In this document: positions 14,718 through 21,155 of the stretch, one piece after another | How positions within the stretch are numbered: the stretch's first letter is position 1 | How the letters are laid out: every line of letters starts with the position of its first letter | DNA from: VRUE01 sp036265675 | Lineage (GTDB): Bacteria; Actinomycetota; Thermoleophilia; Solirubrobacterales; 70-9 | Length of the DNA stretch: 29,509 nt | Direction of reading: 5' to 3' | Assembly (NCBI GenBank): GCA_036265675.1 | Contig: DATAOP010000100.1 | Coordinates: forward strand, 1-29,509 | The notes under the pieces: model-generated | Database searches by the model: none | What the model saw: the letters and a program-made list of their open reading frames with translations, nothing else | What the model was told of the DNA's origin: nothing | Position numbers and translations under genes: made by a program

Positions 14718-16171
14718 GGGTACCACCATTCCTTGCGCTCGATCCGCGTCTCCATGTGGACGTGCTTCGTCTCCTGGAACGCCTCGAGGCCCTCGCGGCC
14801 GAGCTCTCGGCCGAGCCCGGACTGCTTGAAGCCGCCGAACGGGCCGGCGTCGTTGTCGGTCAGGGGGTCATTGATCCAGACCGTCCCGGCCCGCAGCTCG
14901 CGCATGCACCGCACCGCGCTCTCGAGGTCGCCGGTGTAGACGTTGGCGCCGAGGCCGAACTCGGTCCCGTTGGCCTGTTCGATCGCCTCGTCGAGCGAGC
15001 CGACCCTGACCAGCGGCGCGACCGGGCCGAAGGTCTCCTCGCGCAGCAGCGCCGAGTCCGGCGCGGCGCCGACCACGACCGCGGGGGAGAGGAAGTGGCC
15101 CCGCTCCTGGCCGCCGTCATCGCCGCCGACGAGGATCTCGGCCCCGCCGGACGTCGCCGCCTCGAGCTGGCCGATCACCTTCGCCCGCTGCGGGTCGGAG
15201 ACCATCGGCCCGATGTCGGTGGCGACCTCGAACGGGTCACCGAGGACAAGGCCGCGGGTGTGCTCGACGAACGCCTCGACGTACTCATCGAAGACCTCGT
15301 CGACGACGTAGAAGCGCTCGGCGGAGGTGCAGACCTGGCCCGCGTTGAGGAATGCGGCCCAGGCGCCTCCGCGGGCGGCGATCTCGAGCTTCGGCGCGAC
15401 GTCGGCGCAGACGATGAATGCGTCCTTGCCGCCCATCTCGAGGTTCATCCGCGCCATCCGCGCGGCGCAGGCGGCGGCGACCTTCTTGCCGGTCGCGACC
15501 GAGCCGGTGAAGGCGATGCAGTCGACGTCCGGGTGCTCGGCGAGGGCGGCACCCACGTCACCGGCGCCGGCGATCAGGTTCACGACTCCGGCCGGTAGGT
15601 GCTCGAAGACGCCGGCCAGCATCAGGGTCGAGAGGGGGGTCAGCTCCGAGGGCTTGCAGACGACGCAGTTGCCCGCCGCGAGCGCCGGCGCGACCTTCCA
15701 GGCGAGCAGCAGCAGCGGGTAGTTCCAGGGGACTATGCAGCCGACCACGCCGAGCGGGTCCTTGACGACCATCGCCAGCTGCGTCGTCTCGATCGGCGGG
15801 ATCACGCGGCCTGCGTGGTCGCGGCCGATCTCCGCGTAGTAGTCGAAGGCGGCGGCCGTCCAGTCGAGCTCGTCGCGGTTCTCGACCAGCGGCTTGCCGC
15901 CCTCGGCGGTCATCGTCCGAGCCAGCTCCTCGGCCTGCTCCCGCAGCCGCCGCGCGACCTCGTGCAGCATCTCGCAGCGCTCGCCGGCGCTGGTCCCCGC
16001 CCAGCCAGGCCACGCCTCCCGCCCCGCTCGCACCGCGGCCTCGACCTGTTCGGTCGAGGCGAACCGCAGCTCGACGATCGACTCGGTCGTGAACGGGTTC
16101 TCGACCGCGGTCGCCGCCCCGTCGCCGTCGACGAGGCGGCCGCCGATCAGCAGCTGCGTCGGATGGGCCAC
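14693..16171 (-). CDS. NAD(P)-dependent aldehyde dehydrogenase (betaine-aldehyde type)
   Basis: 492 aa, full length. VPWNYPLLLLAWKVAPALAA is the usual pre-binding block, FTGSVATGKKV the cofactor loop, NLEMGGKDAFIV carries the general-base Glu and NAGQVCTSAERFYV the catalytic Cys. GPFGGFKQSGLGRELGREGL near the C-terminus is family standard. Overall closest in style to betaine-aldehyde/aminoaldehyde dehydrogenases, but the substrate is not determined by these motifs. GTG 16171 lies exactly 6 nt after TAGCCT. It overlaps the convergent PAP2 gene by 25 bp. Confidence 0.93.
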   Translation of the reverse strand: MAHPTQLLIGGRLVDGDGAATAVENPFTTESIVELRFASTEQVEAAVRAGREAWPGWAGTSAGERCEMLHEVARRLREQAEELARTMTAEGGKPLVENRDELDWTAAAFDYYAEIGRDHAGRVIPPIETTQLAMVVKDPLGVVGCIVPWNYPLLLLAWKVAPALAAGNCVVCKPSELTPLSTLMLAGVFEHLPAGVVNLIAGAGDVGAALAEHPDVDCIAFTGSVATGKKVAAACAARMARMNLEMGGKDAFIVCADVAPKLEIAARGGAWAAFLNAGQVCTSAERFYVVDEVFDEYVEAFVEHTRGLVLGDPFEVATDIGPMVSDPQRAKVIGQLEAATSGGAEILVGGDDGGQERGHFLSPAVVVGAAPDSALLREETFGPVAPLVRVGSLDEAIEQANGTEFGLGANVYTGDLESAVRCMRELRAGTVWINDPLTDNDAGPFGGFKQSGLGRELGREGLEAFQETKHVHMETRIERKEWWYPYREYGAE

Positions 16172-16177
16172 GCCATC

Positions 16178-16183
16178 AGGCTA
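16178..16183 (-). promoter_or_regulatory. -10 TAGCCT, 6 nt before a start codon
   Basis: TAGCCT (minus strand) is 6 nt from GTG 16171, in the 20-bp gap after the RTX gene stop. It gives the dehydrogenase its own predicted leaderless promoter. Confidence 0.6.
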
Positions 16184-16191
16184 ACGACGCG

Positions 16192-17049
16192 CTAGTGGCT
16201 GACCTCCATCGCGTCGGCGCCCGGACGCGGCGCGCCGCGTTTGGCGAGATCGCAGGTCGGGTTGACCTTGTCCTCGTCGTCGGCGTAGACGATGTCCTTG
16301 CCGGGCCCGCAGAAGACACGATCGGCCTCGCCGTCACGGACGCGGACGATGTCGTTGCCGCGGCCGGAGCGGACGACGTCGCCGCCGGGCAGCTGGGTGT
16401 CGATCGCGGCGAGGGCGACGATGTGGTCGTTGCCCGGGCCGCCGAAGATCACGTCGGCCCCGGCGCCGCCCCAGAGGAAGTCGTTGTCGGCGGCGCCGCG
16501 GAGGTTGTCGTCACCTTCGCCGCCCCACATCTTGTCGTCGCCCTCCTGGCCGAGCAGGGTGTCGTTGCCGGCCTGGCCCATCAGGCCGTCGCCGTTGATC
16601 CCGCCGACGAGGCCGTCGTTGCCTTCGCCGCCGACGAGCCCGTCGAACCCGATCCCGGTTTCGATCAGGTCGTCGCCGCTGCCACCGTCGACGTTGTTGT
16701 TGCCGTCGCCCCCGTTGATGACGTCGTTGCCTTCGCCGCCGTTGATCGTGTCATCGCCTCCCGCGGAGGTGATCGAGTCGTTGTCGGGGCCGCCTTCGAC
16801 GTGGTTGTTGCCGTCGCCGGCGTCGACCCTGTCGTTGCCGCTGCCGGCGTTCACCGTGTCGTCGCCGCCGAGCGAGTTGACCGTGTCGTCGCCGCCCTTG
16901 GCTTCCATGTTGTCGTTGCCGGGTGTCCCGGTCAGGGTCTCGACGGTGTCGTCGCCGATGATCGTCGCGGCGTATGCCGCCGTTGCGCTGAAGCCGGCAG
17001 CCAGCACCGCCGCCGCCAGCACCGCCAAGCTCGTCCGCTTGCCTCTCAA
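16192..17049 (-). CDS. Secreted RTX calcium-binding repeat protein
   Basis: 285 aa. A Sec signal peptide (cleavage near residue 27, AYA/A) is followed by roughly 17 nonapeptides of the GGxGxDxUx type (about 33-205), which fold as calcium-bound parallel beta-rolls. The C-terminal part has two Cys in a CGPGKD...NPTCD cap that recurs in the RTX protein at 18091-18867. No catalytic domain is visible, and no type I secretion genes lie in the window; the signal peptide implies Sec export. TTG 17049 is fixed by GGGAGG 4 nt upstream. It has a full promoter at 17105-17133 with an overlapping dyad. Confidence 0.85.
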   Translation of the reverse strand: MRGKRTSLAVLAAAVLAAGFSATAAYAATIIGDDTVETLTGTPGNDNMEAKGGDDTVNSLGGDDTVNAGSGNDRVDAGDGNNHVEGGPDNDSITSAGGDDTINGGEGNDVINGGDGNNNVDGGSGDDLIETGIGFDGLVGGEGNDGLVGGINGDGLMGQAGNDTLLGQEGDDKMWGGEGDDNLRGAADNDFLWGGAGADVIFGGPGNDHIVALAAIDTQLPGGDVVRSGRGNDIVRVRDGEADRVFCGPGKDIVYADDEDKVNPTCDLAKRGAPRPGADAMEVSH

Positions 17050-17053
17050 TGTT

Positions 17054-17059
17054 CCTCCC
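17054..17059 (-). promoter_or_regulatory. Shine-Dalgarno GGGAGG setting a TTG start
   Basis: GGGAGG 4 nt before TTG 17049 fixes this rare start codon and shows that this gene has a true 5' leader, unlike its leaderless neighbours. Confidence 0.75.
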
Positions 17060-17104
17060 GGGTCAGATGGGTTCGGATGGGCGAGTGCTCAAAATGAGGG
17101 CGGG

Positions 17105-17133
17105 GTTATACCCAAAACTTCTGACGCGGTCAG
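17105..17133 (-). promoter_or_regulatory. Promoter CTGACC-17-TATAAC for the RTX gene, with dyad
   Basis: On the minus strand the -35 CTGACC (17128-17133), a 17-bp spacer and the -10 TATAAC (17105-17110) lie about 55 bp before the TTG start. A perfect dyad TCTGAC-GCG-GTCAGA at 17120-17134 covers the -35, so a repressor or activator site is likely. The rest of the 17050-17180 gap holds only the ribosome site and a hairpin. Confidence 0.6.
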
Positions 17134-17162
17134 ACTCTTCGACCTTCTGCAAGCCATCTGCC

Positions 17163-17182
17163 AGCTCGCCGTGTGGCGAGCT
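17163..17182 (-). terminator. Hairpin AGCTCGCC-GTGT-GGCGAGCT at a gene end
   Basis: A perfect 8-bp stem with a 4-nt loop starts within the TAG stop of the small membrane protein gene (17181-17564). No T run follows, as is common for actinobacterial terminators, so it may terminate or protect the 3' end. It also separates that gene from the RTX promoter. Confidence 0.55.
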
Positions 17183-17564
17183 AGGCTCGCCGCGCGCGCG
17201 AGAGGGCACCGCCGACCGCGCCGAGGATCGCCCCGATCACGGCATCGATCAGGATCAGCAATGGCGGAAAGTCGCCGAGCGAGACCTTGGCATCGGTTCC
17301 GGCGATCGCGTGAGCGACGAGGATCCCGAGCCCGAACAGGGCGCCGCCGAGGAACACGCGCCTGGCCCCGCCGGCGGGGTCGGGGTGCTCGAGCCCTGCG
17401 AGCACGCCGCCGATCGCGGCGAGTGCCGCAATCGCCCAGTAGACGCCGGCTGAGATCCCGAGGAAAATTCCGGCGACGGCTCCGAACAGGAGCGGGACGA
17501 CGACGGCGAGGACGATCCGCGCCTCCCGTGTCCGCTCCTCGAACAGCGGCGGCATGGCTGTCAT
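17181..17564 (-). CDS. Small four-helix membrane protein, unknown function
   Basis: 127 aa, not recognised. Hydrophobic segments at about residues 17-36, 39-57, 71-88 and 101-120 alternate with short loops; both ends are Arg-rich. Glycine-rich helices (GAVAGIFLGISAG, GAILGAVGGAL) suggest tight helix packing. ATG 17564 follows TAGGTT by 7 nt. It is divergent from the SSAT-like acetyltransferase gene across 36 bp. Confidence 0.65.
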   Translation of the reverse strand: MTAMPPLFEERTREARIVLAVVVPLLFGAVAGIFLGISAGVYWAIAALAAIGGVLAGLEHPDPAGGARRVFLGGALFGLGILVAHAIAGTDAKVSLGDFPPLLILIDAVIGAILGAVGGALSRARRA

Positions 17565-17571
17565 TGCATCG

Positions 17572-17577
17572 AACCTA
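17572..17577 (-). promoter_or_regulatory. -10 TAGGTT, 7 nt before a start codon
   Basis: TAGGTT on the minus strand lies 7 nt before ATG 17564, near-leaderless spacing. The divergent gene at 17601 has only a weaker CAGACT at a similar distance. Confidence 0.5.
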
Positions 17578-17600
17578 CCCGGTCCGCCAGACTGCCGGCG

Positions 17601-18107
17601 ATGGCGAACGAGGCGTACTCGATCAGGCGGGCGCAGCGTGCCGACGTCGGCGAGCTCCTGGCGATGATCAGGGAGCTGGCCGAGTACGAGCGGCTGGCCG
17701 ACCGGGTAGTCGGCGACAGCGATCGCCTCGAGCGGGCGCTGTTCGAGCTCGGCGCCGCCGAGGCGCTGATCGCCGAGGTCGAGGGCGAGCCGGTCGGATA
17801 CGCGATCTACTTCACGACCTTCTCGACCTTCCTCTGCTGGCCCGGGATCTGGTGCGAGGACATCTTCGTCCGTCCGCAGTGGCGCGGAAGCGGCATCGGA
17901 CGGGCGCTGTTCGCGACGGTCGCCGGCGTCGCCGCGGAGCGCGGCTATGAGCGGCTCGACTGGGTCGTCCTCGAGTGGAACGAGACGGCGATCGCCTTCT
18001 ACGAGGGGCTCGGCGCCGGCCACCTGAGCGATTGGCAGACGATGCGGCTCGACGGCGAGCGGCTGCGGCGAGTCGCGGCCGAGGCGCCCGCTATCCCTTC
18101 ACCCTGA
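17601..18107 (+). CDS. GNAT acetyltransferase, spermidine/spermine N1-acetyltransferase-like
   Basis: 168 aa. IRRAQRADVGELLAMIRELAEYE, then EDIFVRPQWRGSGIGRALF (motif A, acetyl-CoA loop RGSGIG) and LEWNETAIAFYEGLGA (the SSAT-style EWN..AI.FY block) place it with diamine/polyamine acetyltransferases and thialysine acetyltransferases. Substrates in this branch vary, so polyamine or amino-acid acetylation is a family-level inference. ATG 17601 fits family length. The last 17 bp overlap the convergent RTX gene. Confidence 0.88.
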   Translation: MANEAYSIRRAQRADVGELLAMIRELAEYERLADRVVGDSDRLERALFELGAAEALIAEVEGEPVGYAIYFTTFSTFLCWPGIWCEDIFVRPQWRGSGIGRALFATVAGVAAERGYERLDWVVLEWNETAIAFYEGLGAGHLSDWQTMRLDGERLRRVAAEAPAIPSP

Positions 18108-18867
18108 CCTTCTCGCAGTGCTTCGGCTTCGGGTCGATCCGGTCGACCACCGCGACGTCGTGCTTGCCGGGCCCGCAATCGATCCGGTTGTCCTTGTCGT
18201 GGTCGGCGGCGAGGACCAGGTCGTCGCCAGGACCGGCATCGAAGCTGTCGTCGGTCGGGAAGTCATCGTCCGAGGCATGCGGGCCGCCGTCGAGGACGTC
18301 GTCACCGCCACCTCCGGTGAGGAAGTCGCCGCCGAGGTCGCCGATCAGGTGGTCGTCTCCCTTCTGCCCGAGGAGGGAATCGCCGGCATAGAGCGTTTCC
18401 GGCGGAGTCCCGAAGCCGGGGCTGCGGGACGGCACGCCGCTCCCGTGCAGGACGTCGTCGCCGTCGCCGCCTTTGACTTCGAAGTTCCCGATCGCGGTTG
18501 CAGCGTTGAAGGTGTCGTCGCCGCCCGCGAGCCTGGCGACGATGTCGTTCCCCGCACCCGGTTCGCCGACAGAGGTGCCGTCGGGGCAGAAGTCGTGCGT
18601 CGCGTCTTCGGTCAGGCAGGCGAAGCCCTCGGGATTCGTAATGTTGTGGATCCCCGCGGTGTCGGACAGGTAGTTGCCCCACATCGGTGCTTCCGATTCG
18701 TCGTGTTTCGGTGGGCCGTAGGTGACGACGATGTGGTTGACGGTCGAGTCGTTCGAAGCCCTGAGGCTGACGAAGAAGCCCTGGTCGAGCGTGGTCGGCG
18801 CGGCGGTCGCCATCGCGGCCTGCAGCAGGACGGATGCCAGGGCGACGATCAGCGCCAATGGCTTCAC
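18091..18867 (-). CDS. Secreted RTX-repeat protein with Cys-paired C-terminal cap
   Basis: 258 aa. A signal peptide (residues 1-22) precedes a unique N-terminal domain (about 25-105) with a Cys pair (ACLTEDATHDFC), then irregular RTX repeats GGDGDDVLHG, GQKGDDHLIG, GGGGDDVLDG and GPGDDLVLA up to about residue 225, where calcium binding is expected. The end, IDCGPGKHDVAVVDRIDPKPKHCEKV, matches the cap of the other RTX protein in this window. GTG 18867 is read from a full promoter, TTGCCG-17-TAGTTT-6-GTG. Role unknown; probably surface or matrix. Confidence 0.8.
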   Translation of the reverse strand: MKPLALIVALASVLLQAAMATAAPTTLDQGFFVSLRASNDSTVNHIVVTYGPPKHDESEAPMWGNYLSDTAGIHNITNPEGFACLTEDATHDFCPDGTSVGEPGAGNDIVARLAGGDDTFNAATAIGNFEVKGGDGDDVLHGSGVPSRSPGFGTPPETLYAGDSLLGQKGDDHLIGDLGGDFLTGGGGDDVLDGGPHASDDDFPTDDSFDAGPGDDLVLAADHDKDNRIDCGPGKHDVAVVDRIDPKPKHCEKVRVKG

Positions 18868-18873
18868 GGAACC

Positions 18874-18902
18874 AAACTAACGCCAGCTTGCCCCGACGGC
18901 AA
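18874..18902 (-). promoter_or_regulatory. Promoter TTGCCG-17-TAGTTT for the second RTX gene
   Basis: The -35 TTGCCG (18897-18902), 17-bp spacer and -10 TAGTTT (18874-18879) on the minus strand lie 6 nt before GTG 18867, predicting a leaderless mRNA. Confidence 0.7.
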
Positions 18903-18911
18903 TGCCGGAGA

Positions 18912-18917
18912 TAGCCT
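18912..18917 (+). promoter_or_regulatory. -10 TAGCCT, 8 nt before a start codon
   Basis: TAGCCT lies 8 nt before ATG 18926 in the divergent gap and supports that start over the ATG at 18902, which would overlap the neighbouring -35. Confidence 0.45.
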
Positions 18918-18925
18918 CCCGGGCG

Positions 18926-19939
18926 ATGGCGGATAGGACTGTCCTCGTGACCGGGGGGTCGGGGTTCCTCGGCAGCTGGTGCGTGATCGAGCTGCTGCGG
19001 CGCGGTCACCGGGTCCGCACGACCGTCCGCGATCTCGATCGCGAGCCCCAGGTCCGGGCCGCGATCGCGCCGCAGGTCGACCCCGGCGACCGGCTCACCT
19101 TCCACGCCGCCGACCTGCTTCGAGACGACGGCTGGCGCGAGGCGGTCGACGGCTGCGACCACGTGCTCCACGTCGCCTCGCCGTTCCCGCCGGCCCAGCC
19201 CAAGGACCCCGACGAGCTGATCGTCCCCGCCCGCGACGGCACGCTGCGGGTGCTCCGCGCGGCCCTGGCGAGCGGCGTCGAGCGGATCGTCATCACCTCC
19301 TCGGTCGCGGCGGTGGCCGGCAGCGGCAAACCGCTCTCGGAGCGGCGGACCGAGCAGGACTGGACCGATCTCGCGAGCGACGAGCTCTCGCCTTACGTAC
19401 GCTCGAAGACCGTCGCCGAGCGCGCGGCGTGGGACCTCGCGCGCGAGGAGGGGGCCGAGAACAGGGTCGCGGTAGTCAATCCGGGTGCGATCTCCGGCCC
19501 CGTCCTGAGCGAGGACCGCTCGTTCTCGCTGCAGGCGATCGAACGGCTCCTCAACGGGATGCCCGGCGTCCCGAGGATCGGCTGGAGCTTCGTCGACGTC
19601 CGCGACGTCGCCGACCTCGAGATCAGGGCGATGGCCTCGCCCGAGGCGGGCGGCGAGCGGTTCATCGCGACCGACGAGTTCATGTGGATGGAGGAGGTCG
19701 CCGCGGCCCTGCGCGAGGAGCTCGGCGCCGACGCCTCGAAGGTCCCGAGCCGCAGGGTGCCGAGCCTGCTGGTCAAAGGGCTGGCGCTGTTCGACCCGGC
19801 GATCCGCAGCATCGTCGGCCAGCTCGGGCGCAAGATCGACTACTCGAGCGGGAAGGCTCGCGAGGTCCTCGGCTGGTCGCCCCGCTCGAGCCGCGAGTCG
19901 GTCGTCGACACCGCGCGCAGCATCGTCGCCGCCGGGTGA
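18926..19939 (+). CDS. Extended SDR, dihydroflavonol-4-reductase/epimerase-like oxidoreductase
   Basis: 337 aa. LVTGGSGFLGSW at the N-terminus is the TGxxGxxG NAD(P) loop; SSVAAVAGSG supplies the active-site Ser and YVRSK the Tyr-x3-Lys pair. FVDVRDVADLEIRAM and the later GGERFIATDEFMWMEEVA fit the DFR/cinnamoyl-CoA-reductase-like branch, which reduces small ketones or aldehydes with NADPH. The natural substrate is unknown. ATG 18926 is preferred for its -10 and because the Rossmann strand begins at residue 5. The stop overlaps the lipoprotein start in GTGA. Confidence 0.88.
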   Translation: MADRTVLVTGGSGFLGSWCVIELLRRGHRVRTTVRDLDREPQVRAAIAPQVDPGDRLTFHAADLLRDDGWREAVDGCDHVLHVASPFPPAQPKDPDELIVPARDGTLRVLRAALASGVERIVITSSVAAVAGSGKPLSERRTEQDWTDLASDELSPYVRSKTVAERAAWDLAREEGAENRVAVVNPGAISGPVLSEDRSFSLQAIERLLNGMPGVPRIGWSFVDVRDVADLEIRAMASPEAGGERFIATDEFMWMEEVAAALREELGADASKVPSRRVPSLLVKGLALFDPAIRSIVGQLGRKIDYSSGKAREVLGWSPRSSRESVVDTARSIVAAG

Positions 19940-20391
19940 GGGCGCCGCTCCCGCTGCTCTTCATCGCGGCGGCACTGGCCGCGGCGTCCGGCGGCTGCGG
20001 TGGCGGCGATGACAGCGCGACCACCGAAACCGCGCCCGCCACTTCGAAGCGTGAGCCCGCCCCCGCGAATCGTGAGGCCGCTCCGCGCCGATCTCTCGAG
20101 CAGGCCTCGTGTCCCTCCGGCGTCCCCGGCTGCCGCTCCGCCACCGGGCGGATCGTCTACGTCGAGCGGGTCGACCCCGATGGCGATGGCGACGCCCACT
20201 TCGTGATCGTCGACCCCCAGGGCATATCGCTGCCGGGGCTGACATCGATCGACGTCCGCCGCGGGCTGCGGCCCCACCCGCTGCCGGGTCCCGGAGACCT
20301 GGTCAGCGTCGCCGGTCCGGTCCAAACCGGCTCCTACGGCCAGCATCAGATCCACGCACTCGAGCTGAATGTGGCGGAGCGCGGGGGGTGA
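19936..20391 (+). CDS. Predicted lipoprotein, unknown function
   Basis: 151 aa. The N-terminus MRAPLPLLFIAAALAAASGGC is a lipoprotein signal with the lipid-modified Cys at about residue 21, followed by a flexible Ser/Thr/Ala/Pro tether. The remaining 80 residues (GRIVYVERVDPDGDGDAHFVIV onward) look like a small beta-rich, OB-like domain with a Cys pair (ASCPSGVPGC) at its front; the DPDGDGD stretch could bind calcium. GTG 19936 overlaps the SDR stop, so the genes are coupled. I do not recognise a named family. Confidence 0.7.
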   Translation: MRAPLPLLFIAAALAAASGGCGGGDDSATTETAPATSKREPAPANREAAPRRSLEQASCPSGVPGCRSATGRIVYVERVDPDGDGDAHFVIVDPQGISLPGLTSIDVRRGLRPHPLPGPGDLVSVAGPVQTGSYGQHQIHALELNVAERGG

Positions 20392-20432
20392 GCTCCGGCT
20401 CGGTCAGCCCCATTTGCTTCAATCGCTGGACC

Positions 20433-20450
20433 AGAGAAAGGAGGTGGTCC
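20433..20450 (+). promoter_or_regulatory. Extended Shine-Dalgarno AGAAAGGAGGTGGTCC
   Basis: The 16 bases at 20435-20450 are complementary, with one mismatch, to the canonical 16S rRNA 3' end (GGATCACCTCCTTTCT). It is by far the longest ribosome-binding match in the window yet precedes no conventional gene. The nearest in-frame start is TTG 20455, 10 nt after GGAGG. Confidence 0.7.
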
Positions 20451-20454
20451 TAAC

Positions 20455-20499
20455 TTGAGTCACATGCTTTGCGGGACACTGGAGGTGCAGGGCCGCTAG
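20455..20499 (+). CDS. Candidate 14-codon small ORF
   Basis: TTG-initiated peptide MSHMLCGTLEVQGR ending at TAG, or 11 residues from ATG 20464. It has poorer third-position GC than neighbouring genes. Its main support is the exceptional Shine-Dalgarno 10 nt upstream. After the TAG the same frame stays open for 36 basic, Pro/Arg/Gly-rich codons to TGA 20610, which abuts the terminator, so a leader peptide, small protein or stop readthrough are all possible. No family is recognised; conservation is the deciding test. Confidence 0.35.
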   Translation: MSHMLCGTLEVQGR

Positions 20500-20609
20500 G
20501 CGCCGCACGGGTACGGGCGCCCGCGGAATCCAACCCGGGCACCGGCAGGCAAGGGAGGCCGGGCACGTCCCTCTCGGTCGTGGTTCCCGCGTCTGCTCAA
20601 ACGCACCTG

Positions 20610-20637
20610 ATCAGGGCCGCCTTCGGGCGGCCCTGAT
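20610..20637 (+). terminator. Intrinsic terminator, 12-bp stem with TTCG loop
   Basis: ATCAGGGCCGCC, a TTCG tetraloop and the exact complement GGCGGCCCTGAT are followed by GCTTTCC. This is the strongest hairpin in the window. It ends the small-ORF locus and, being symmetric, may also stop transcripts from the converging gene at 20672-21064. Confidence 0.85.
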
Positions 20638-20671
20638 GCTTTCCGGCGCGCTACGAGAGGGCCGGGCCGGA

Positions 20672-21064
20672 TCAGGAGGGAGGGGCGGCGGACGGGCAGT
20701 GCCAGCGGCCGAGGCCGTTGACCGGGGCCCGGCGGGTCTTCGGGTCCATCACCATCCGGATCTCGCGGTTGCAGCGGTAGTTGCCCTGGGCATCGGTGTG
20801 GCGTTCGTCGAAGATCCGGCAGTGAACGACGAGGTTGCCCTTGCGATTGCAGTTGAGGACGCCGGAGCCGACGCAGCTGACGTCGCGCTTGCAGGTGCTC
20901 CTGGCGAAGATGCCGGCCCTTTCGGACGCCCGCGGGATAGTCAGCTTGACCGGTCCCGCCAGTGCGGCTGCGGCCAGGTAGAGAACGACGCCGATGCCGA
21001 GTACCAGTGCCAGGGCACCTGCGACGACGGACGGTGTGACTCCCCCTGTGGTCCGTGGCATCAC
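20672..21064 (-). CDS. Cys-rich exported or membrane-anchored small protein
   Basis: 130 aa, not recognised. One hydrophobic segment (about residues 14-36) acts as signal or anchor. The rest is a compact domain with six Cys (STCKRDVSCVGSG, LNCNRKGN, VHCRIFD, YRCNREIR, WHCPS), a pattern expected of a disulfide-rich extracytoplasmic domain. Start is ambiguous among TTG 21067, GTG 21064 and ATG 21061; GTG is chosen because it lies 5 nt after the -10 of a TTGACA-17-AACTCT promoter. Divergent from the MFS-CNB gene. Confidence 0.65.
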   Translation of the reverse strand: MMPRTTGGVTPSVVAGALALVLGIGVVLYLAAAALAGPVKLTIPRASERAGIFARSTCKRDVSCVGSGVLNCNRKGNLVVHCRIFDERHTDAQGNYRCNREIRMVMDPKTRRAPVNGLGRWHCPSAAPPS

Positions 21065-21069
21065 CAATG

Positions 21070-21098
21070 AGAGTTGCAGCGCCCGATTCGGATGTCAA
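21070..21098 (-). promoter_or_regulatory. Promoter TTGACA-17-AACTCT
   Basis: A perfect consensus -35 TTGACA (21093-21098), a 17-bp spacer and a weaker -10 AACTCT (21070-21075) lie 5-8 nt before the candidate starts of the Cys-rich protein, so it too is probably leaderless or nearly so. Confidence 0.6.
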
Positions 21099-21155
21099 CC
21101 GGAGTGCGTGGCGCGTCGCCCTCCTGGGCGCAGCCGCGGATATGTTCTGACGACG

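Larger units (their letters stand above)
20392..20671. other. 280-bp intergenic locus with super Shine-Dalgarno, small ORF and terminator
   Basis: This is the longest gap without a conventional gene. In order it holds a long match to the anti-16S sequence (20433-20450), a 14-codon ORF (20455-20499), 36 further codons in the same frame to TGA 20608-20610, and a perfect 12-bp terminator hairpin. No tRNA, riboswitch or rRNA feature was recognised. Either a small-protein gene or a structured RNA would explain it. Confidence 0.6.

Noticed and set aside
11972..15598. A 1208-codon open frame on the plus strand
   Set aside because: Same cause: it crosses the MBL, transporter, PAP2 and dehydrogenase genes in wrong frames and its translation is compositionally biased without motifs.
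20433..20450. A remnant of the 16S rRNA 3' end in antisense
   Set aside because: The match to the anti-Shine-Dalgarno region stops after 16 bases and does not continue into 16S sequence, so a ribosome-binding site is more likely than an rRNA fragment.
20500..20609. A tRNA or known riboswitch
   Set aside because: No T-loop GTTCRANNC, no cloverleaf and no recognised riboswitch core was found in the GC-rich stretch.
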